DNA from: Chloroflexi bacterium 13_1_40CM_65_17
GTDB taxonomy: Bacteria > Chloroflexota > Dormibacteria > Dormibacterales > Dormibacteraceae
Direction of reading: 5' to 3'
Assembly: GCA_001917815.1 (NCBI GenBank)
Contig: MNES01000030.1
Location: 1,774-38,214 of the forward strand
Length of the DNA: 36,441 nt
A program made the position numbers and the translations under genes. The notes under the pieces were generated by a model. That model was not told where the DNA came from. It did not search any database and worked only from the letters and a program-made list of their open reading frames with translations. Numbering within the stretch: the first letter of the stretch is position 1; each line of letters begins with the position of its first letter. Below, piece by piece: positions 16,701 to 23,627 of this stretch.

Positions 16701-17366
16701 GAGACAGGGGTAATTCATCCGCTCACCGCATGGGCGTTGGAGTCGGCGCTCGACCAGCTGTGCAAGTGGTTGGCCGCCGGGATCGACATCTCGGTAGCAC
16801 TGAACGTCTCACCGCGAATCATCGAAGACCACTCCCTGGAGGAGATGGTCGCGCAGGCCCTGGCCTCATCGAAGGTGGACCCGCGGCGCCTGACGCTGGA
16901 GATCACCGAGGGGGTCGCGATGGCCGCCGCCGCGGCGAAGGCCCTCCACACTTTGAACGACATGGGAGTTCGGCTTTCTCTCGACGATTTCGGGACCGGC
17001 TACTCGTCGCTTCTTTACCTCATGCGCCTGCCGGTGCACGAGATCAAGATCGATCGCTCGTTCGTCGCCGGCCTCGGCACCGACCCCGACTCGGGCGCCA
17101 TCGTCCGCTCCGCGGTCGGGCTTGGTCACAACCTCGGGCTGCGCGTGGTTGCGGAGGGCCTGCAGGACCGGCTGGCGGAGGCGGTCCTGACCGAAGCGGG
17201 CTGCGATGCCGCGCAGGGCTTCCTGTTCGGACGGCCCGTCCCCGAGGCGGAGATGACGGCCCAGCTGCTGATCAATCCGGGGTCGAATGGGGCCGCGATC
17301 GGATCAGAAGCTGCCGAAACAGCCGCGCCGGCCGATGCGCCCGCGGAGAGCAAGCCCGCTAGCTAG
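13755..17366 (+). CDS. membrane-bound PAS/GAF sensor with GGDEF and EAL domains (c-di-GMP turnover)
   Basis: 1203 residues. About six membrane segments (38-55, 68-85, 91-113, 123-140, 147-171, 175-193) precede PAS (about 210-325), PAS-PAC (about 333-455), GAF (about 457-620), a third PAS (about 625-745), GGDEF (about 755-910) and EAL (about 925-1170). The cyclase motif RLGGDEF is intact (GGDEF at 832-836) with an RATD inhibitory site (823-826). The phosphodiesterase motifs EAL (959-961) and DDFGTGYSS (1077-1085) are also intact, so both making and breaking c-di-GMP are possible. A flexible Ala/Pro tail ends the protein. GTG 13755 lacks a clear ribosome site, so the start is uncertain by some residues. 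Confidence 0.93.
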   Translation: MSAERKTSAGTPADNPFGLIPGAWAGAGRPLRSWRLPLVNGVAAAAVITAVGYRLWEANLPPNVAHEELILLAAGVIFAVIAIGVRASRFAVNLTILLLLMLVSTVLTVLVLGVAGPWLGDDLPPLAAAAFATILLHFELGLHARRFAFLLAIPILGLGTLWIYAITALMVSFRAIAIWTLVLIGLGLLAFLTRRSVDRDLSVQIDRQASLLLSISDLGEGLVITEDGRYIASNDAYLKLTGYSQQELRALPSLIDLAPADEREALAANLSKRVSGGQAPVRYEAGLIAKDGRRVQVEVAIHMIAANGRHRLLALVSDITERHRAEQAERQSEERFRTLFEQAQAGMTFAGLDGKIISVNPAYCDLLGYSADELKAMSVYDVTFPEDVDATKEAQRAMIAGEEDSFRFEKRFQRKDGDQVWTDVAVRLVRDTDGKPLYFQTVIIDIRDRKRNDVLRSARFAVTQALLTSPGWDKAAPHVLEGLSQTLDWELAEYWEVDQQREAMHFVTAWKRPGRDTSAYEATAQDASFRRGEGLAGRVWEAGAPIAITDVSADGATRSAAAAAAGLKGIVGFPVRSGRRVVGMISLHTWAPRGLDDGLVAVMNDIGSQIGEFVERKRAEAALQESEKRMRSVLDNVSDGLATLDHTSLIESANPAVVKLFGYLEEELVGQPVDILIATTHRSGFVNYLQRRLKLDLPSSGAHETMGKRKNGSLFPLEFVVSSMHVGSRHLFIATMRDISERKAHTDALEYQALHDALTGLPNRSLFGDRLRQALLSARRNQRMFGVLLLDLDRFKDINDALGHDRGDSLLQEVTARLRGVLRATDTIARLGGDEFAVLTTDAKHPDDVVSTARKILASLEGPFAIGDQMVETGASIGIALYPVHGDDPGTLLRRADVAMYVAKRSGGGCSVYAPEQEAQSLRRSGLAGELRRSIPQGEMTLHYQPQVLLASGAVYSVEALVRWNHPREGLMPPDRFIPMTEETGVIHPLTAWALESALDQLCKWLAAGIDISVALNVSPRIIEDHSLEEMVAQALASSKVDPRRLTLEITEGVAMAAAAAKALHTLNDMGVRLSLDDFGTGYSSLLYLMRLPVHEIKIDRSFVAGLGTDPDSGAIVRSAVGLGHNLGLRVVAEGLQDRLAEAVLTEAGCDAAQGFLFGRPVPEAEMTAQLLINPGSNGAAIGSEAAETAAPADAPAESKPAS

Positions 17367-17384
17367 CACGGCGCTAGATATCGA

Positions 17385-17400
17385 GTGGCGTGTGCGCCAC
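17385..17400 (+). terminator. small hairpin after the GGDEF-EAL gene
   Basis: GTGGCG (17385-17390) pairs perfectly with CGCCAC (17395-17400) around TGTG, 19 bp after the stop codon. There is no T-tract, so termination strength is doubtful. Confidence 0.3.
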
Positions 17401-17505
17401 CACATTCAGATAATCCCATCCCCGGGAAGGTGAGCAGGGCCGCGAATCCGGCCGAATTGGCGCGGATCCGCACAATCGTGAGCGGCGGTTGAGCGGCCCG
17501 GTGAC

Positions 17506-17530
17506 GCGGAAACCGACATGAGGTTTCCGC
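17506..17530. terminator. 9-bp perfect stem between convergent genes, candidate bidirectional terminator
   Basis: GCGGAAACC (17506-17514) and GGTTTCCGC (17522-17530) form a perfect stem with a 7-nt loop, 9 bp before the stop of the MEDS gene on the minus strand. TCATTTCACT follows on the plus strand. The remaining 17401-17505 stretch shows no gene. Confidence 0.5.
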
Positions 17531-17538
17531 TCATTTCA

Positions 17539-18273
17539 CTAGCTGAGGAGGCTTCCCATCCGGAGTGAGTACAGGTCCGGATGCGCCTTGAGGACCTGGT
17601 AAACAGTCTCGCCGTCGAAGGCGCGCACGTCGTACTGGCAGATCGTCACGTTCGGAAAGCGCTTGGCGAGCATGTTGAAGGCGCCTTCGTATCTCATCAT
17701 CTCACCGTCCGACTCGAACAGATGGCGAACAGAAGCCATCTCGCCCACCAACCGGAGCAAGGTTGGACCGCCCGCCAGCGATCGCGCGAAGGCGTGCTCC
17801 CAGAACCCCAAGACGTGCTCGACGGTGCCTGCCGCGTCGGATACCACGAGCCTGCCCGCCTTGATGGCGGCGTCGAGGTCGACTCCTTCCTCGTTGCCGA
17901 GCGCCTTGAGGTAAAGATCCAGCACGTCGCCCGTTGCCTCGAGAAAGCACTGGTCGCCGGCGCGCAACCCGTCGCGGAGAAACGGAATTGACAGGCGCAG
18001 CCGCCCATCGTCGCTGCTGTAAAGGGCGGCGAGGTGCGAGTAGACGGGCACTGGGATGCCGCCAACGCTGACCTGAGGTCGATCGCTCGTTGCCGGAGGC
18101 GCGGTGCGCGGACCCAGGAACCGCTGTAGCTCCGGTTCAGTGAAGCGCCGCTCGCGCCTGCGCCCCACGCGTCGGGCCTGGAGGAGACCGCTGTCGCTCC
18201 ATCTCCGGACCGAGGCCTGACTGACGCGGAGAAACCGCGCTGCCTCCGCGGTGTTGAGCAGCTTATCGCTCAT
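17539..18273 (-). CDS. MerR-type HTH and MEDS sensory domain protein (DcmR-like)
   Basis: 244 residues. Residues 5-55 are an excisionase/MerR-like helix-turn-helix (LLNTAEAARFLRVSQASVRRWSDSGLL). Residues about 75-240 fit the MEDS domain known from the DcmR regulator: HLAALYSSDDGRL, IPFLRDGLRAGDQCFLEATG, RYEGAFNMLAKRFPNVTICQYDVRAF and KAHPDLYSLR. MEDS domains are thought to sense small molecules and share a RecA-like core with KaiC relatives; the ligand here is unknown. ATG 18273 is clear. It diverges from a LysR regulator across a 115-bp region with repeated motifs, so the two may regulate each other. Confidence 0.85.
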   Translation of the reverse strand: MSDKLLNTAEAARFLRVSQASVRRWSDSGLLQARRVGRRRERRFTEPELQRFLGPRTAPPATSDRPQVSVGGIPVPVYSHLAALYSSDDGRLRLSIPFLRDGLRAGDQCFLEATGDVLDLYLKALGNEEGVDLDAAIKAGRLVVSDAAGTVEHVLGFWEHAFARSLAGGPTLLRLVGEMASVRHLFESDGEMMRYEGAFNMLAKRFPNVTICQYDVRAFDGETVYQVLKAHPDLYSLRMGSLLS

Positions 18274-18307
18274 TGTGACTTTGATCTCGTGGCACGACAG
18301 TATTGCA

Positions 18308-18380
18308 GAGATTCGGCTACTCTGAGTTGGAGGTATGGGGAAGGAAGCAACCGAGATCGGCCACCCGCGAATCTAGCCGA
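18308..18380. promoter_or_regulatory. repeat-containing divergent regulatory region between the MEDS and LysR genes
   Basis: GAGATTCGGCTAC (18308-18320) recurs approximately as GAGATCGGCCAC (18353-18364), and TCGGCTA (18313-18319) has an exact inverted copy TAGCCGA (18374-18380). A 13-codon ORF (18335-18376, GGAGGT immediately before its ATG) lies in frame with, but stops before, the LysR gene. These repeats are plausible sites for either flanking regulator. Confidence 0.35.
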
Positions 18381-18388
18381 GAAATAAC

Positions 18389-19324
18389 GTGGAGCTCCGG
18401 CAGCTAAGGGCATTTCTACAGGTCGCGAACACGCGGCATTTCGGCCAGGCGGCAGCGGTCCTGAAGATCACGCAGCCCGCTTTGACCCAGCGCATCCAGG
18501 CGCTCGAGCGCGAGCTCGGTGTTCAGCTGCTCACCCGGAGCGCGCGAGAGGTCCGGCTGACGCCTGCCGGCGAGGTTCTCTTGCCGTACGCGGACAGCCT
18601 CGTCCACATCGAGGACCGGGCCCTTCGCGATCTGGCCGACAACGCCGCGGGTCGCGCCGGCCGACTGCGCATCTCCTACCAATTGCACGCAGACAATGCG
18701 GCGATGAGCGAGATCGTCACGGCGTTTCGGAATCGCTATCCCAAGGTCGATGTGCAGGTGGGGTCCGCGTACTCGCTCATGAACGTGGAGCAGATCGCCT
18801 CTGATCAGCTCGACGCCGCGTTTGTCACGATGCCGATCAACCACAACGACGTGGTCGCGACGCGATGGATCAGTGATGACGAAGTTCTGATGGCGGTCGC
18901 CGAGCGCCACCGATTTGCGCACATGGAGCGAGTGCCGGTTACCGAGTTGGCCGGCCAGCCGATGATCCTGTTTCCAAGCGCGCTGAGCCCCGTGCTCACT
19001 GCGGCGTTCAGGCGCTGGTTGACGGAGCACAGCGGTGCGGAGCTCAACATCGTTGCCGAAGAGCCTTGGGAGCAGGCAGTGCTGGCGGTGGTGAAGTCGG
19101 ACAGCGTCATCGCGTTTGGAAGCTCCAGATGGGCTTCGTCGGTTCCGACCCCAGGTGTGGTTTACCGGCGTATGACCCCGGCGCCGATGACCAGCTTCGG
19201 GCTTGCATTCCGTCGCGATGACGAATCACCGCAGCTTGCCAACCTGCTCAAGATCGTCGACGAGGTGGCAAAGCGAGCATCCCCAACGGCGCCCTCGGCC
19301 GGAGAGTTGATCGCACACGAATAG
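18389..19324 (+). CDS. LysR-family transcriptional regulator
   Basis: 311 residues. The canonical N-terminal winged helix runs from MELRQLRAFLQVANTRHFGQAA through ITQPALTQRIQALERELGVQLLTR (about 1-60), followed by the two-lobed effector-binding domain (about 90-300, GRLRISYQLHAD, PMILFPSA). The effector cannot be predicted. GTG 18389 is fixed by the conserved N-terminus. It is divergent from the MEDS gene and 35 bp upstream of an RmlD-like reductase gene on the same strand, which might be a target or an operon mate. Confidence 0.93.
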   Translation: MELRQLRAFLQVANTRHFGQAAAVLKITQPALTQRIQALERELGVQLLTRSAREVRLTPAGEVLLPYADSLVHIEDRALRDLADNAAGRAGRLRISYQLHADNAAMSEIVTAFRNRYPKVDVQVGSAYSLMNVEQIASDQLDAAFVTMPINHNDVVATRWISDDEVLMAVAERHRFAHMERVPVTELAGQPMILFPSALSPVLTAAFRRWLTEHSGAELNIVAEEPWEQAVLAVVKSDSVIAFGSSRWASSVPTPGVVYRRMTPAPMTSFGLAFRRDDESPQLANLLKIVDEVAKRASPTAPSAGELIAHE

Positions 19325-19359
19325 CGACGGAGCGCAGCTTGTGATTTCCTTGCTGTTAC

Positions 19360-20205
19360 GTGAAGGCGCTTGTGCTGGGGGCGGGCGGGCAGCTTGGATC
19401 GGAGCTCAAGAAGCTGATCCCGGATGCTGCCGCATTGACCCGCGCGCAACTTTCCGTGTCCGACCTGGCCGCGCTCAACTCCGCGCTGCCTCATTACCGG
19501 CCGGACGTCGTGTTCAACTGCGCCGCTTACAACGGGGTCGATACAGCCGAGGGACAGCAGGATGCGGCATACCAGGTCAATGCGCAGGGAGCCTTCAACG
19601 TCGCCCTTGCCTGTGCTCAGCAGAACGTGCGCCTCGTCCATTTCTCGACCAACTTCGTGTTCGACGGCGCGCTCGATCGGCCGTACATCGAGACGGACGA
19701 GGTGGGCCCTCTCGGCGTCTACGCCAAGTCGAAGCTTGAAGGCGAGAAGCTGACGGCGATGGTGATGCCGCGCGCTCTGGTCATCCGGACTGCGGCGCTG
19801 TTCGGCGGCAGCTCTGGGCAGGGGCGAACGAGCTTCCCTGAGCGCATCCTTCAGCGCGCGATGGCAGGCGAGCGGCTGCGCGTGGTCTCGGACCAGACCG
19901 TAAATCCGACGTACGCGGCGGACCTTGCCGCGGCTGCCATGGGGCTCGCGTCGAGCGATCTTGAGGGCGTGGTTCACGTCGTCAACGCCGGGTGCGCAAC
20001 CTGGGACGAGTTAGCTCGCGCGACGCTGACCGAATTCGGTGTGGCCGGCGAGGTCGAGCCGGTTTCCACCGCCGAGCTTGGCGCGCCGGCGCGGCGGCCG
20101 GCCAACGGGTGCCTCGAGTCAATGCGAACTCAGGCGCTGAGGCCGTGGCGGGAGGCCTTGAGCGATTACAAGCAGATCGTCCGTAGCGCCCCCAAAAGTC
20201 CATAA
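19360..20205 (+). CDS. rfbD: dTDP-4-dehydrorhamnose reductase-like protein (RmlD family)
   Basis: 281 residues, the usual RmlD length. GAGGQLGSEL near the N-terminus binds NAD(P)H; NCAAYNGVDTAE, HFSTNFVFDG, YAKSKLEGE (YxxxK) and VIRTAALFG are standard RmlD motifs. The enzyme makes dTDP-L-rhamnose for surface polysaccharide. HFSTNFVFDG differs slightly from the common STDYVFDG, so the exact sugar substrate is less certain. GTG 19360 gives the family N-terminus. No rmlA, rmlB or rmlC neighbours are present, so it would depend on genes elsewhere. Confidence 0.85.
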   Translation: MKALVLGAGGQLGSELKKLIPDAAALTRAQLSVSDLAALNSALPHYRPDVVFNCAAYNGVDTAEGQQDAAYQVNAQGAFNVALACAQQNVRLVHFSTNFVFDGALDRPYIETDEVGPLGVYAKSKLEGEKLTAMVMPRALVIRTAALFGGSSGQGRTSFPERILQRAMAGERLRVVSDQTVNPTYAADLAAAAMGLASSDLEGVVHVVNAGCATWDELARATLTEFGVAGEVEPVSTAELGAPARRPANGCLESMRTQALRPWREALSDYKQIVRSAPKSP

Positions 20206-20249
20206 AAAAGGCTCGGGCCGGGCGATTACTCGACACCGGCACCGAGCTT
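20204..20249 (-). terminator. Rho-independent terminator reading on the minus strand
   Basis: GCTCGG (20211-20216) pairs with CCGAGC (20242-20247) and GCCGG (20217-20221) with CCGGC (20236-20240), with a single bulged A and a 14-nt loop. On the minus strand the stem is followed directly by six Ts (20209-20204). In the plus direction only two Ts follow. It therefore terminates transcription coming from the right toward rfbD. Confidence 0.7.
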
Positions 20250-20533
20250 GGCTGCGGGGGGTGAGGTTCTATGAAATTGAGACCAGCCCCGGACTCCGTC
20301 CTTTCTGAGGTCCTACGAACCGGAACGCCTCGGATCAAAAGTTTGACAGGGAAACCACTAGCGTTTCTGATCCGTTGGTGCACAATTTCAACGACAAACC
20401 GCCTACGCCACTCTGGAAATACCAAGGGCCTGGCTTGTTGGATCTGGCCCGAGCGTGCCAAGGATTGCGTTTTCGATTTCCAGCAATGGATTCTTTTCAC
20501 TCGAGCGTCGGATGACATGGTGATCATCAAGGT
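20206..20533. other. low-GC intergenic stretch with minus-strand terminator
   Basis: About 330 bp between rfbD and the fusion gene. Visibly lower GC than its neighbours, especially 20271-20530. It holds the minus-strand terminator at its left end, a possible plus-strand promoter (TTGACA 20343-20348, 17 bp, TCTGAT 20366-20371) and one short plus-strand ORF. No known RNA family was recognised. It could be the leader of the downstream gene, a transferred fragment, or the site of a minus-strand small RNA. Confidence 0.5.
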
Positions 20534-20537
20534 ATGA
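20271..20537 (+). CDS. doubtful small ORF, 88 residues
   Basis: ATG 20271 has GAGG four bases upstream, and the stop overlaps the next start (ATGA), which would fit translational coupling. Against it, third codon positions are far less G/C-rich than in every neighbour and the translation resembles no family I know. It may be a horizontally acquired fragment or chance ORF in noncoding DNA. Confidence 0.22.
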   Translation: MKLRPAPDSVLSEVLRTGTPRIKSLTGKPLAFLIRWCTISTTNRLRHSGNTKGLACWIWPERAKDCVFDFQQWILFTRASDDMVIIKV

Positions 20538-22762
20538 AGAGCTGGATACGCGGTCTGCTGCAGACGGCGTTTGCAATCGTCCTGCTGGTTCTCTGGTTGC
20601 GCACCGTCTCGCTCGGCGAGGTTCTCGGGCATGCACGAGTCCACAGCTGGCTCGCCCTGCTGCTGATGTTCGTCCTGTTCCTGGCGACCAGCCTCATCAG
20701 GGCGCGGCGATGGCTCCTCCTTCTGCGCCCACTGGCACCAGTCGGAATGGTGCGGGCTTTCGCGATGAATGCCGGGGCCGGGCTGCTCAACTACGTCCTG
20801 CCGATCCGCTCCGGGGATGCCATGCGCGGCTGGTGGTTGTGGCGCCGACATCGAGTACCGCCCGGCTCCGCGGTGGCCACCATCGTCATCGACAAGGCTT
20901 GCGACCTGGCGGGGGTTGCGATCGTGCTTGCGGTCCTTGCGGTCGTCGCCGCGACTGGTCTTGTCAACGCGCCGCGGGGACTGCTCGGCGCTGCGGCGCT
21001 GGCGATCGCCCTGCTGGCGGCGGTGCTCGGTACGGCGTTCCTCGGCCCGCGAATCGCCCGCTCGCGATTGGCGCGGCGGCTGCTCCCGGAGCGGATCGCG
21101 GCCGGCCTGGCCGGGCAGGCCTTCGCCTTTCGGGCGGGGGCCAGGGGCCTCTGGACACCCGCGCTGACAGGAAGGCTCGCAGCGCTCACCGCAGTTGCGC
21201 TGCTGATCGACGCATTCAACTTCAGCCTGCTGTTCTGGGCGGTGGGAGTCCCGGTCCCCACCCTGAAGGCGATGGCCGCTTACCCCGCGCTCCTGCTCGC
21301 GTTCGCTGTGCCCGCGGGCCCCGGTTACGTCGGCAGCCTCGAAGTGGCGGGCTCGCTCGTGCTCGGCGGCGGCCTGGGCCTGAGCCCGGTTGTGGCCGCG
21401 GGCGCGATCGTCCTGTACCACGCGGTCACCGCCGCGTACGCGCTGGTGCTCGGCTTCCTCGGTTTCCTGTTGGTCGGTGGACGGCGCCGTGTGCGTTCGG
21501 TTGGCCCGCGACGGATCGCGGTCTTCCACTGCGGGTTCACGTACTCCGGCGGTGGCGAGCGAATAGTCATCGAGGAAGTCCTCGGCCTGCGCAGGCGCGG
21601 ATTCTCGGTCGAGTGCTACGCGCCGACTGTCGACGCCTCGCGCTGCTATCCCGACCTCATCGACGAGGTGCGAGTACGCACGTTCCTCCCGCAGCTGCCG
21701 CGCTGGTTCCCTTTCCGAGAAGCGGTGCAGATGGCCGCGACTTCGTTGCTCATGCCTCTGTACGCCTGGCGCTTTCGCGGCGTGGACGTGATCCTCGGCT
21801 GCAACCAGCCGAGCGCGTGGATCGCCTGGTGGGCGGCGCGTCTGATAGATGTGCCATACGTCGTCTACCTGAATCAGCCCAACCGGCTGGTCTACCCGCG
21901 CAGCATCGACCGGGAGACTGGCTGGGTGGCCAACGCGGACTACCGCCTGCTGGCGGCGGTTGTGCTGCGCGCGACGAAATTTGTGGCATGGGCCGACCGC
22001 CGCTCGGTGCAGGAGGCCGACCAGCTGCTGGTCAATGGCGACTACATCGGCGACATCATCCGCCGCACCTACGGGCGCGAAGCGATCGACTGCCCCGCCG
22101 GCTGCCACGTCGCGTTGTCGGGTTTCCCGCTGCCCCTCAACGCGCGATTCTCAGGTGGGCTGACCGTCAACGGTTATCCGATCCGGCGACCCTATGTGCT
22201 GCTGACCAACCGGCATTACCCCCAGAAACGATTCGATCTTGCGATCCGCGCCATGCAAGAGGTGCGCAAGCGGCATCCGAAGGCACAGCTGGTCATTCCG
22301 GGGCCGTCAACGTCGCACACCGATGTGTGGAAGGCGCTGGTTGCAGAGCTCGATCTCAATCAGGCTGTGCTGTTCCTGGGCTCCATCAAAGAGGACGAGC
22401 TGCAGAAGCTGTACGAGGGCGCCGCGGTGTACGTCTATCCGGCGCCGGAGGAGGACTTCGGCATGGGCGTCATCGAGTCGATGGCGAAAGGTGTGCCCGT
22501 GGTGGCGTGGAACCAGGCTGGACCGACGGTCACGGTGGCGCGGGGCACCGGGCACCTCGCGGAGCCTCTGGAGGTGAGCGACTACGCGCGGGGGATCACG
22601 GCGCTGCTCGACAACCCGGCGGCCAACCAGGCGACTGGCGAGCGCGCGTTCGAGTGGGCGCGCCGCTTCGACTGGGAGCGGCACCTCGATACCCTGGAGC
22701 GCTCCATCCTCGAGGTCGCTCGCTTGCACGAGCAGGTGGCGAAAGAGGCGGCAACCGCGTGA
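20534..22762 (+). CDS. fusion of flippase-like (UPF0104/LPG synthase TM) domain and GT4 glycosyltransferase
   Basis: 742 residues in one uninterrupted frame. Residues about 5-315 are a multi-helix membrane domain of the lysylphosphatidylglycerol-synthase TM/UPF0104 type (NYVLPIRSGDAMRGWWLWRR at 86-105, DKACDLAGVAI, VPAGPGYVGSLE at 259-270). After a basic linker (RRRVRSVGPRR), residues about 328-735 form a GT-B glycosyltransferase of family 4: SGGGERIVIEEV (338-349), TNRHYPQKRFDLAI (558-571) and the EX7E motif E640-E648 in EEDFGMGVIESMAKGVPVVAW. A membrane-anchored sugar transferase for lipid-linked or surface glycan is likely. An internal GTG (21491) could yield the transferase alone. It lies among sugar-nucleotide genes. 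Confidence 0.88.
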   Translation: MKSWIRGLLQTAFAIVLLVLWLRTVSLGEVLGHARVHSWLALLLMFVLFLATSLIRARRWLLLLRPLAPVGMVRAFAMNAGAGLLNYVLPIRSGDAMRGWWLWRRHRVPPGSAVATIVIDKACDLAGVAIVLAVLAVVAATGLVNAPRGLLGAAALAIALLAAVLGTAFLGPRIARSRLARRLLPERIAAGLAGQAFAFRAGARGLWTPALTGRLAALTAVALLIDAFNFSLLFWAVGVPVPTLKAMAAYPALLLAFAVPAGPGYVGSLEVAGSLVLGGGLGLSPVVAAGAIVLYHAVTAAYALVLGFLGFLLVGGRRRVRSVGPRRIAVFHCGFTYSGGGERIVIEEVLGLRRRGFSVECYAPTVDASRCYPDLIDEVRVRTFLPQLPRWFPFREAVQMAATSLLMPLYAWRFRGVDVILGCNQPSAWIAWWAARLIDVPYVVYLNQPNRLVYPRSIDRETGWVANADYRLLAAVVLRATKFVAWADRRSVQEADQLLVNGDYIGDIIRRTYGREAIDCPAGCHVALSGFPLPLNARFSGGLTVNGYPIRRPYVLLTNRHYPQKRFDLAIRAMQEVRKRHPKAQLVIPGPSTSHTDVWKALVAELDLNQAVLFLGSIKEDELQKLYEGAAVYVYPAPEEDFGMGVIESMAKGVPVVAWNQAGPTVTVARGTGHLAEPLEVSDYARGITALLDNPAANQATGERAFEWARRFDWERHLDTLERSILEVARLHEQVAKEAATA

Positions 22763-22778
22763 GACTTCCGCCAGAAAT

Positions 22779-23627
22779 GTGCGGGGCAGCGCCATCGGCG
22801 AGCCAGTAGCGCAGCCATTCGACTACGAGGCCAAGCGTTGGGGCTCGGGGCCCCTGCGCCCGCGTCCGTGGTTCATGAACGGTCTGAAGCTGCGCTACCT
22901 GCTCTCGGACCTGGCTCAGGTGAAGGGAAGGGTGCTCGACGTCGGCTGCGGCGCCGGGTCTGTCGCCAAGGCGGTCAAGCGCGAGAGGCCTGACCTCGAG
23001 GTGCTGGGATGCGACGTGAGCCGCTCGGCGCTGGCTTTTGCACAGGCATCACCTGAAGGCGTGGACTTCCGCATCGCGGAGGCCGAGACCCTGCCGTTTG
23101 CGGACGGCGAGTTCGACTTCGTGTGGATCTTCGACGTACTGGAGCACGTCGAAAAACCCGAGCGCGTGCTGCGTGAGGTTGCACGTGTCCTGAAGCCGGG
23201 CGGAGGATTCCATATCGTGCTGCCGCTCGAAGGGCAGCCATGGACCCTGTACCGCTTGATCGGCTGCGGCACCCGTTGGACCGCCAAGGTCCGGCACGGC
23301 GGCCACATCCAGATCTTCTCCGCGGAACGGTTCTCCGGACTGGCGACGTTCTGCGCGCTGCCCGTATCCGCCAGCCGCTGGAGCTACCACTTCCTCTTGC
23401 AGGTGCTGGACGTCATGTACTTCACATGGCTCGACTGGCGCGGACCGGTGAGCGGCTCGGTCGAGGACATGGCCGCGGCCCGGCCCGGGCTGGTGGGCTC
23501 GCTGATGCGCGCAGCGTCGATGGCGGTCTCCTGTCTGGCGTGGGGTGAAGCTCGACTATTGCTCGAGCTGCCGGGCGGGTGCGGCCACTTCACGTGCATC
23601 CGAGGCGGCGGCGAGGCGAAGGCCTAG
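22779..23627 (+). CDS. class I SAM-dependent methyltransferase
   Basis: 282 residues. DVGCGAGSVA (54-63) is motif I; GCDVSRSALAFA is motif II and FDFVWIFDVLEHVEKPERVLREVARVLKPGG spans motifs III-IV, as in UbiE/Methyltransf_11 proteins. The acceptor is unknown; its place between a glycosyltransferase and a CDP-sugar epimerase suggests a glycan or lipid-linked sugar. GTG 22779 is 16 nt after the fusion gene with no clear ribosome site, so the start may be slightly off. Convergent with the epimerase at 23624, sharing CTAG. Confidence 0.85.
   Translation: MRGSAIGEPVAQPFDYEAKRWGSGPLRPRPWFMNGLKLRYLLSDLAQVKGRVLDVGCGAGSVAKAVKRERPDLEVLGCDVSRSALAFAQASPEGVDFRIAEAETLPFADGEFDFVWIFDVLEHVEKPERVLREVARVLKPGGGFHIVLPLEGQPWTLYRLIGCGTRWTAKVRHGGHIQIFSAERFSGLATFCALPVSASRWSYHFLLQVLDVMYFTWLDWRGPVSGSVEDMAAARPGLVGSLMRAASMAVSCLAWGEARLLLELPGGCGHFTCIRGGGEAKA

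Noticed and set aside
19982-22108. 708-residue open frame on the minus strand
   Set aside because: It is antisense to the flippase-glycosyltransferase fusion and rfbD, has low-complexity Arg/Gln/Asp-rich sequence and no domain; a high-GC shadow frame.
20710-22809. 699-residue plus-strand frame overlapping the fusion gene
   Set aside because: Shifted-frame shadow with Arg/Gly/Ala-rich sequence; the overlapping frame has two recognisable domains.
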